Assembly: GCF_002099425.1 (NCBI RefSeq)
Contig: NW_018344252.1
Location: forward strand, 2,108,001 to 2,172,000
From: Phascolarctos cinereus
Lineage: Eukaryota > Chordata > Mammalia > Diprotodontia > Phascolarctidae
Length of the DNA stretch: 64,000 nt
Reading direction: 5' to 3'
Positions 56,023 through 64,000 of this stretch are shown piece by piece. Under the pieces are notes generated by a model. It saw only the letters and a program-made list of their open reading frames with translations, made no database searches and had not been told where the DNA came from. Position 1 is the first letter of the stretch, and each line of letters starts with the position of its first letter. The position numbers and the translations under genes are program-made.

Positions 56023-57885
56023 TCACTGACAAAGCCTTCAAGAACGGGGGTGGGAGTGATGTGGAATTCACTGGTTGGCTGTTTTCTTCCCGAGGATTTT
56101 ATCCAGTCCTCAGATCCATTGACCAGATGGCTTAAAGGAACTATGATTCCCTGGCTTCTGACTGTCAAGGTTCCCCAGCCTCAGGCACTGACACAGGCAA
56201 AGCCTAAGGAAGAGGGAAGGGTTCTGATACAGCCATCCTGGCCAGGAGATTGATTCCTTACTGCCACGCCCCTTTGGCATTCCTCTTCAAGACTTCAGGC
56301 AGTTTGTCAGCACAGCCTGGCACATAAGACACATGAGAGGAACATTTATAGCACAAAGGAACACATTCACAAATAAACGGGGAAAAAAGACAATGAACCC
56401 CAGTCCCTGCTACCCTTCCACCCCTCTGTGACAAGGTCCTACTTGCCTCTGTATTTCCCACCCCCATCCCCCCTCCAAGGACTACTAGCTTCTGAATCAG
56501 TAAGAGCCAGGCTTCACAACTACAATGATGATGGCCTCAGAGAGTCCTAGTGTGGGAAAAAGGCCATCTCCCTTGGCAGAGTTTTTTTTATTAAGCCTGC
56601 CTCCTTCTCATTTGTTGCCCAAACTTTGGTGTGGGGCATTCTTTGTTCATCTAATCATTAACATTCAACAGCTGACTCACGCCTATTCAGAAATCATTGG
56701 GTATTAAATAATAGAACGGTTCCTATGAGGAGATTAGGTCTCTATCTAAAACTACTAGAGACTTCCTAGACAAATGAGTAGAATCCATCAAAGCAAAAGA
56801 GTGTATGGGACCAGCCAAAAAAAGGGGGGGGGGCGACTGGAGAGAAATGGGGTAGTGGGTCCCCAGCTCTGGAAGGAGGAGAGTGTTGGAAGTCCACTTC
56901 ATCTGCCATAGGGACATTTCTCTTGCTCTCCCTCCATATGCTTTTGAAGGCTCCCCTAAGGGGAAAGAGGCATTTCTTATCCTTGGCTATTCCATCAGCA
57001 TTCTGGAGTATGTACATTTTATATGAGTTTAGATGATGAGAATCTTTGTTGTGGTTCTTCTCCAAGTTAATGATAGTCCACACCACCACAATTTGTAAGA
57101 GGTGACCTTCTCTCTAGAGAGAATGAAGCCCTCCCCTCTGCACCATTTTGAGCAGACAGCCTGTTAGTATGAGGACAGACACAGCCTGAATTAGCTTGGC
57201 AGCATTGGCCATCCTTACCCAGCCTGAGCTGTCTCTTGCAAAGCATGGCAGCTTGACTGCCCATCCCACTGAACTACTTCTAATCCAGGCTTCTAATGCC
57301 TGGATCTCAGCCTTTGAAGGAAATATAGAAAGGGACAGAGAGGCAGATAACAAAATGGAGCAAAACTAGGATGAAGCCTTGTTTGGTGCTGCTACTCACT
57401 GTAAATGCCTCTGTCACAATGCCTGCTTCTACAACTCCCACCATCCCTATCCCCCTGGGGAAAAATGAATGATATCTATAATCTCCTCAGTCAGTTTTGG
57501 GGAGGCTCATTCCCACACTGGACAGAACCTGATCCCTGGATTAATCTTTTGTGGCTGTTGCTGCTAAATGTGGTCACTCTATGGAGCAGATAGTAGGAAA
57601 ATGAACTTTCGTCAATTACATAACATTTTACATACAATCAGGAGTTTGCTACCTAAATAAAAATCATGGCAAATTATTTTTTAAAGGCAAAGTCATGCTC
57701 TGATTTATCTTTGGGGTAAATCCAGTTTTTTGTGTGTTCAGTGATAAGTGATACCCTCCATGATTTAAGCACAGGTCTTTGTGGTAGCCTAGAATATTAA
57801 AATCACACAGGAATGCTTAAAAGATCATTTTTGAATAACCTGTAGAATTTAGAGGAAGTGAAGTTTTCACCCTCTCTCTTTATTT
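56023..57885. other. Unassigned intergenic DNA
   Basis: No recognised family. A run of ten G at 56824-56833 stands out. Short frames (for example 57089-56766 on the minus strand) have no domain. Confidence 0.4.
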
Positions 57886-57889
57886 CCCC

Positions 57890-58320
57890 ACCATCTTCAT
57901 AGCAGTGACCTTGACACCTCTGAACCAAGACTATGTAATGGAGAAGTTAATCTTTTCATCTCCTGCCTAAGGCCCCTGACATCTTGGTTAATAAATATCT
58001 TTGCATGTGGCCCATAGTATTGTGGCCTGACTACTCTGGCCATGCTTTACTCCCCTGCCATCTTCTCAATACCTTCCCTGCTGCAGCACACATGTTTTCT
58101 TCCTCTTGACTCCACTTTTCACTTCTGGGATGATAATCAAATCCATCCGCCAGAGAGCCTGGAAAGGGCATGTCAATTTGTGCTCCTAGAGCTGCCATCT
58201 CTATGCTCCCCCTAGTCACCACTACCCTATGTTTTCTCCCCTTAGAAAAATGTATGTTCCCTCCAGGCAGACCCCATCTTCATTTTTTATTTGTATCCTG
58301 AGCACTGGCTCTTAAAATTC
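57890..58320 (+). repeat. L2-like LINE 3' part, weak
   Basis: GTGGCCTGACTACTCTGGCC, CCCTCCAGGCAGACCCCATC, TTTGTATCCTGAGCACTGGC. The tail is convincing; the body is not. Confidence 0.45.
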
Positions 58321-59055
58321 CTCCAACCCTTTCCCACGGTGGAGAAGTGACCCTGTGTTCACAAAGGCAGTTGAGTAAGAGCCCTGGCACATCATCCCAA
58401 GGTGAAAAGGCTTTGGACATGGGCCAGACGGCAAGGTTTTTGCCCACAAGCATGAGAATGGTCACAGAGACAGACTATGTCTTCAAGGTCTTCTTGGAGA
58501 GACAATCAAAGAAGGTAGCAGATTTAGCTTCATTGTAGGCTCAAAGATAGTAAGAAACAAGAAGATTGCCTGGGAGGTTTGTTCCTCTCACTTTGCTATG
58601 CCTCCAGCTGAGGATAAAATAAAACAGAACTCGAAGACAATCATCCCTTGTGGGCACCACAGAATACTGGGGAAAGGCAGATGATAAGTATGAAGAAAAC
58701 AAGAATTAAGCCTTGTTTGGTGCTGTTACTCCCAGTAAAAAGTGTGATAAATATTGCTGAAATCAACAATTGAACATAATTGCAGTTTATGAGCCAACAT
58801 CTGTACTAGAGGCTGAGAAATTCCACAAAGACCTTGATAAGGCCTCCAAATTAAATCAACCTACCTCTTTTGCACATGTGCTGACTGTAAGCAGTCCTGG
58901 CATGAAGGAAAAAGCTACCTTAAACTCAGTGTGAATACAGGCTAAAGATGGGCTTATGGAAGGGTGGCTAAAACACACTGGAGAATAGAGATCAAGAAAT
59001 GAAAGGGCGAAGGTTTGTAGGCTCCATGGGGAGGCAGAAATGGAGAGTGAAGAGA
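58321..59055. other. Unassigned intergenic DNA
   Basis: Nothing recognised. Confidence 0.4.
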
Positions 59056-59059
59056 GTAT

Positions 59060-59222
59060 GGACCTTAGCTCAGGATTCACACTTTCAATACTCAACCACT
59101 CTAAGCTTCAGTATTCTTATCTGTAAAATGAGAAGAAAATATCTGTATGACATACCTAATTGGGTTGTGAGGTTCAGATGCAATAGCATACATAAGGTGC
59201 TCTGCAAATGTTGAAACTTTAT
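59060..59222 (+). repeat. MIR, partial
   Basis: TTCAGTATTCTTATCTGTAA, AATTGGGTTGTGAGGTTCAG and AGGTGCTCTGCAAATGTTGA cover the core and tail. Confidence 0.72.
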
Positions 59223-59835
59223 AGAAACATTGGCAATTGTTCCATAGAAGCTCATCAATATTTCCTAAATGTTGTCTTCTTCAATGATCCTACTTTTTTT
59301 CCCAAAACAATGAGCCCTCTTTTTAACACCAACATTGTCATTATGTGGCCATGACAAAAGGGCCCCGAGTCTGCAAAGAACTAAAAATGAGACTCATATG
59401 GAATACACTGGGGAAACACCGGGTAGGTGAGAGTTATTAGAAATAAGGAACTCCCAAGAAAAATAGAGGTGAAGAATGTCATCTGGGAAATGTGTCCTTG
59501 AAAAAGAAGACAGACTGGGTATGTGGCATCAGCAGTGATAACAGCTCTTCTGATATCCTCATAATGTCAGGAGAAAACAAGGAAAGCTTCCATAAGATGG
59601 GTGAGTTTCTGAAAGGACACAAACAAGCCATTGGGCAGGCACACTTGACATTGTTGGGGAGAACACCCAACCAGTAAGATCAGTGAGCCATGTAAATGCT
59701 TTTAGGTCTGTGCATACAGTTCTTTTGAATCTCCTCTCTACTCTGGGCCATTCCATACAAATGTTCCTCTGTTTCTTTAAATTCTTCATCATCATCATTT
59801 CACCTGGTTCAATAACATCCCATTACATACATATT
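59223..59835. other. Unassigned intergenic DNA
   Basis: Nothing recognised. Confidence 0.4.
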
Positions 59836-59837
59836 AC

Positions 59838-60050
59838 AGAGGCAACATCACAAAATGGATAGAAAGCTAGCCTTGGAGTCGGGAAGATCTGGGTTCAAAT
59901 CTTGGCTCTTCAACTTCACACCTGTGTGACAATGAAGACATTATTTACCCTCTCTGGGCTTCCATTCCTTCACCTGTAAAATGAAGGGTCTGCATTCTAT
60001 GGCCTTTAAAGTCAATTCAGACTTTAATTTATGTCCCTAAGATCTAATAA
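59838..60050 (+). repeat. SINE, MIR-like
   Basis: GAGGCAACATCACAAAATGG, TTGGAGTCGGGAAGATCTGG, ACACCTGTGTGACAATGAAG, CCTTCACCTGTAAAATGAAG, and a tail GGCCTTTAAAGTCAATTCAG. Confidence 0.82.
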
Positions 60051-60269
60051 AGCAGAGCAGTCAAGGACAACATAAGTTTGGAACATAAATTCATGTGTAA
60101 AACATTACTGAGAAGAATGGGGAAAGCTTATAAGCCACATTGCCTGAGGAAACAGTGAGAAGCAATGAAGGGAAAAATGAGTTTTAAGAAAGCTTGGCAA
60201 GAGGCCAAATTAAACCAGAAAATCTACATAACACTTAAATATAAAATTGAGGAAAGGACAATAGTCATT

Positions 60270-60925
60270 TGCTTGTCAATGGGTATTTTTCTTTTTTCTT
60301 TTTTAAAGCACCTACTGTAACCTGCTGGGAAAGCTGGAAAGCAGTTTGGCAGAAACTAGGTTTAGGCCAACACCTCCCACTGAATACCAAGATAAGGTCA
60401 AAATGGGTACATGACTTAGACAAAAAGGGTGATAAGTAAATTAGGGGAGCATGGAATGGTTTACCCTGTCAGATCAATGTTTAAGGGAAGACTTTATGAC
60501 CAAACAAGAGACAGTATTGTAGGATGTAAAATGAATAGTTTTGATTATATCAAATTAAAAAGGTTTTACGCAAACAAAACCAATGCAGCCAAGATTAGAA
60601 GGAAGGCAGAAATCTGGAGAAAAAAACAGTTTCACAAGGAGTTTCTTTAGTAAAAGCCTCATTTCTCAACTACGTAAAGAACCGAGTCAAATTTATAGTA
60701 CAAGTCTTTCCCCAATTGATAAATGGTCAATGGATATTAATGAGCAGCTTTAAGATGAAGAAATAAAAGCTAACTACAGTCATAGAAAAAAATTTTCCAA
60801 ATCACTATTGGTTAAAGAGATACAAATTAAAACAACTCACAGCTATCAGATTGGCTAATACAACAGAAAACAAAAATGACAAATGTTAGAAAAGATGTGG
60901 GGAAATTGAGGCACTGTTGGCAGAG
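60270..60925 (+). repeat. L1 ORF2 C-terminal fragment
   Basis: GGAAAGCAGTTTGGCAGAAA, GTACATGACTTAGACAAAAA, AATAGTTTTGATTATATCAA ATTAAAAAGG and AACAAAACCAATGCAGCCAA correspond to the marsupial L1 ORF2 stretch 'NFDYIKLK.F..NKTNA.KIRR'. A 73-codon frame at 60429-60650 still reads FDYIKLKRFYANKTNAAKIR. Truncated at 60925 by a CR1/L2-clade piece. Confidence 0.82.
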
Positions 60926-61830
60926 TTGGCAGAAGGTGGAATTTCATCTGAATATTGAAGGAACCCAGGGAAAATAAGAGGTGGAGATAAGGAGTCTGAA
61001 AATTCCAGCCTGGCAGTGGGGAGGGGGTGAGAAGAGGGGAATCAGGGGACAAGGGCAGCCAGTTCAAAGTCAGAGAGATAGGAACTTGAGTGTCACATGT
61101 AAGAAACAATAAGTGAACCAACATGGCTCCGTTAAAAAGGGGTGTGAATGGGAATAAAATACAAGAAGACTAGAAAAGGAAGAAGGGGCCATGGTGTGAA
61201 GGACTCTAAAGGTCAAACAGAAGATGATCTATTTGATCCCAGAGGTAATGGGGGACCATGTGAGTTTGCTGAGTGGGAGGGTGACATGAATAGAGCTCAG
61301 CTTTTGGGAAATCACTTTGGCAACTGAGAGTAGAATAGGTTGGAGAGGAGATAGATGAGGCAGAGAGCTCAATTAGAAGAGTATTCTAATAGTCCAGGTG
61401 AGAGTTAGTGGCTATAAGGGTAGAAAGAAGGAGTGACATTGTGAAAGGAGAAATGACAAAGTTGGATGACAATTTGCATGTGGGAGGTGAGTGCAAGAGA
61501 AGAGTTGAGTATGGCTTTGAGGCTCTGAGGCTGGGTGGTGCCCTCAACAGTAATAAGAAAGTTGGAAAGAGTTCAGGGTTTAAGAGTAAAAATAGTAAGT
61601 TTTGTTTTGGAGATGTTGAATTTGAGATGTTCATGGAAAAGCCATTTCAAGGTGTATGAAAGGTGATGTGTAATGATAGCTCAGGAGGAAGCTTGGGGCT
61701 AGATACAAATATGAGAGAACCATCTACATGGAGATGATAATTTAATCCGTAGGAGGTAATGGGATCACGAAGAGAGATAGTATAGAAGAAGAGAAGAGGC
61801 CCAGAACAAAACCTGAAGGGTTGTTACATG
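60926..61830 (-). repeat. CR1/L2-clade LINE remnant (L3-like), antisense
   Basis: GGTGGAATTTCATCTGAATA, AATCACTTTGGCAACTGAGA, TAATAGTCCAGGTGAGAGTT, GGCTGGGTGGTGCCCTCAAC and AAGAGGCCCAGAACAAAACC follow the same order as 21.8-22.85 kb. The 3' tail is missing and the element abuts the L1 piece. Confidence 0.75.
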
Positions 61831-61904
61831 GATGGAGAATGAGCCCAGAAGACAGAAGCAGCAGAAGGAAGGAAGAAGGAGGAGAAATGGCAGAGAGCAA
61901 TGGC

Positions 61905-62010
61905 ATTTCCCAGAGTGACACAGCCAATAAGTGTCTGAGGGAAGACTTGAACTCAAGTCTTCCTGACTTCAAGTCTGATGTTGTAGTCACTGTAATTGCC
62001 TGCCAAGAAT
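61905..62010 (-). repeat. SINE/MIR fragment, antisense
   Basis: CAGAGTGACACAGCCAATAA, GTGTCTGAGGGAAGACTTGA and AGTCTTCCTGACTTCAAGTC match the reversed SINE head. Confidence 0.75.
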
Positions 62011-62467
62011 TTCAATTATTTTACTAAAGCTGAACAATAGCATCTCAGGGCAAAACTTCATGCTTTAGTGGCCCATAAAAAAGACACGTAAGCTATGGGG
62101 AAAAAAGAAGGCAGGTAACAGGATGAAGACAAAAGCAGACATGGCATTGTAAGAACACAGATGACCTCTAAAAGGCCCAGAAGAGCAAGGTTGCTGGAGA
62201 ATAAACACTGCTAAGATCCCAATCTACTGCCCACTGTACAAGAACGTTGAGGCAGATGCTGATGATGGGAAAGGAAGTGGCCCCAGAATCAAACAGGTAA
62301 GGATAATTGGGAAGGATGGCATTTGGGAAACCAAAGAGTGCTTTCAGTGACTCCAAATTGCCCTTTTGAACACTGAGCACAAACAGCCCAGAACACTCCA
62401 GGATTTTTCTGGTGGTGCTATATTACTGAGAGTCCTGGCTCACTGGGCTCTTTAAAGAATCAGTTTC
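62011..62467. other. Unassigned intergenic DNA
   Basis: Nothing recognised. Confidence 0.4.
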
Positions 62468-64000
62468 AGGGGGCAGAGCCAAGATGGCGGAGTAAAAACA
62501 ATGACTTGCTTGAGCTCTCCCCCAAACCACTCCAAATACCTATAAAAATGGCTCTAAACAAATTTCTAAAGCAGCACAACCCACAAAAAGACAGAGTGAA
62601 ACAAATTTCTAGCCCAAGACAACCTGGATGGTTGATTGGAAAGGTATATCTCACAGGGCAGGGAGAGGAACACAGTTTGGCCTGGATGCGCAGGCTGCGG
62701 TAAACCTGGAGCAGGCCTCAGAGGACTGAATCACAGGCAGCTGTGGCAGTTTCCAGGACTCTCAACCCACAAACGCCAAAGACAACTTAGAAGGTCAGTG
62801 GGAAAAGTCTGCGTCTGCAGTGAGAGAGAAGAACGGTGGTCTCAGCTCCAGTCCCCGAGCCTGGCCCTGGGGCAGTGACTGCCTCCAGAGCTTCCAGCCC
62901 ACAGACTGAGGGGAATGAGTGGCTGATCAGAGGGGCATTGTAGAGATCTCTCCACTGGTGCAGGATTCTCTTGCTTTGCCCATGTTTGGATCTGGGTCAC
63001 AGTTCTGGATGGCGGTCCCAGGGCTAGGAGGAGTGCTGGCATGGTGGAGCTTGTAGTGGATATGAAGAGTAAATTGTCCTCACAGTGACAAGTCAGAAAA
63101 GAGTGCTTGTTGTCACTCATAGACCAGAGCACATTCCAGGAAAGGAGTAAACACCTCGCCCCTTATCATACCACCTTGCAAGAACTGAAAGTTTACAGGT
63201 CCTTACAAGTATCTCTGAAAACAGCTGTACAAACCCCCGAAGCTTGGGACAGTACATTCTCCACATTGGAAGCAGACTCCTACCTTAACAAAGAGTTTAT
63301 AACTCAAGTAATAGGCCGGGATCATGAGCAAGCAGTGCAGAAAGAGTCAGACTATAGAATCTTACTTTGGTGACAAAGAAGATGAAAACATGCAACCAGA
63401 AGAAGACAACAAAGTCAAAGCTCCTACATCCAAAGCCTCCAAGAAAAATATGAATCAGTCCCAGGCCTTGGAAGAGCTCAAAAGGGATTTTGAGAAGCAA
63501 GTAAGAGAAGTAGAGGAAAAACTGGGAAGAGAAATGAGAATGATGCAAGAAAATCATGAAAAACAAGTCAACAGCTTGCTAAAGGAAACCCCAAAAATAC
63601 TGAAGAAAATAACACCTTAAAAAATAGCCTAACCAAATGGCAAAAGAGGACCAAAAAGCCAATGAGGAGAAGAATGCCCTAAAAAGCAAAATTGGCCAAA
63701 TGGAAAAGGAAGTCCAAAAGCTTACTGAAGAAAATACTTCCTTAAAAATTAGAATGGAGCAATTGGAAGCTAGTGACTTTATGAGAAATCAAGACAGTGT
63801 AAAACAAATCCAAAAGAATGAAAAATAGAAACAATGTGAAATATCTCATTGGAAAAACAACTGACCTGGAAAATAGATCCAGGAGAGAGAATTTAAAAAT
63901 TATTGGACTATCTGAAAGCCATGATCAAAAAAAGAGCCTAGACATCATCTTTCAAGAAATTATCAAGGAAAACTGCCCTGATTATTTTAGAACCAGAGGG
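62468..64000 (+). repeat. L1 with intact-looking 5' end, 5' UTR and ORF1 (runs off the window)
   Basis: Starts at about 62468 with GGGGGCAGAGCCAAGATGGC, the canonical L1 5' terminus. The 5' UTR runs to 63323. ORF1 begins with ATG at 63324 (MSKQCRKSQTIESYFGDKED), followed by a coiled-coil segment (EELKRDFEKQVREVEEKLGR). The frame stops at 63618-63620; coiled-coil coding continues in another frame (NEEKNALKSKIGQMEKEVQK) to a stop at 63826-63828. RRM-domain codons (ENRSRRENLKIIGL at about 63869-63910) follow. At least two disabling changes are therefore visible, so this copy cannot make full-length ORF1p. ORF2 would lie beyond 64000. Confidence 0.88.
62475..62492 (+). promoter_or_regulatory. YY1-type site at the L1 5' end
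   Basis: CCAAGATGGCGGAG fits the YY1 consensus found in the first 20 bases of the human L1 promoter, where it positions transcription start. Activity here is inferred only. Confidence 0.55.

Overview
The window looks like mammalian, very probably marsupial, nuclear DNA. The evidence is the repeat set: marsupial-type tRNA-derived SINEs that start GGGGCAGCTAGGTGGC, MIR-like CORE-SINEs, SINEs with an RTE-type tail (MAR1-like), L1s with marsupial-type 5' and 3' ends, CR1/L2-clade LINEs, an RTE remnant and long dinucleotide microsatellites. I cannot name the species. Repeat family names come from memory of consensus sequences, not from a search.

Only one protein-coding gene can be supported. The last two coding exons of MSR1 (macrophage scavenger receptor 1, class A) lie on the + strand at 1561-1755 and 10297-10430. 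They are separated by an 8.5 kb phase-1 intron and together encode one group A SRCR domain with six cysteines, ending in TGA at 10428-10430. The first canonical AATAAA after the stop (10889-10894) lies inside an L2 LINE tail. From about 10.9 kb to 64 kb I find no exon of a known gene. This is a gene-poor flank made mostly of nested, broken retroelements and microsatellites.

Layout. 0-10.4 kb: MSR1 introns and last exons, with a possible solo LTR, CR1/L2-clade, RTE, L2 and L1 fragments and a Tigger-like MITE nested in an L1. 11-15 kb: an internally deleted L1 derivative and another L1 3' end. 16-21 kb: several L1/HAL1-like pieces. 21.6-23.9 kb: a clean SINE with target duplications, then a long CR1/L2-clade reverse transcriptase remnant. 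24-31 kb: minisatellite, MIRs, a hAT-type MITE and an L2 split by a CA tract. 31.5-33 kb: a deleted L1. 34.8-35.5 kb: a Ty3/Gypsy integrase fossil. 35.5-44 kb: inverted SINE pairs, an L1/HAL1 3' end and a second copy of the deleted L1 derivative. 45-46.3 kb: single-copy-looking DNA with a 134-codon open frame of doubtful meaning. 47-60 kb: L2 and SINE fragments. 60-64 kb: an L1 ORF2 piece, a CR1/L2-clade piece, then the 5' end and ORF1 of an L1 that runs out of the window.

I saw no CRISPR array, operon, toxin system or novel multi-gene system. The most notable signals are mobile-element biology: a deletion junction shared by two L1 derivatives, nested and fold-back insertions, a Gypsy integrase fossil, and an LTR- or LINE-rich flank that may shape the 3' end of MSR1.
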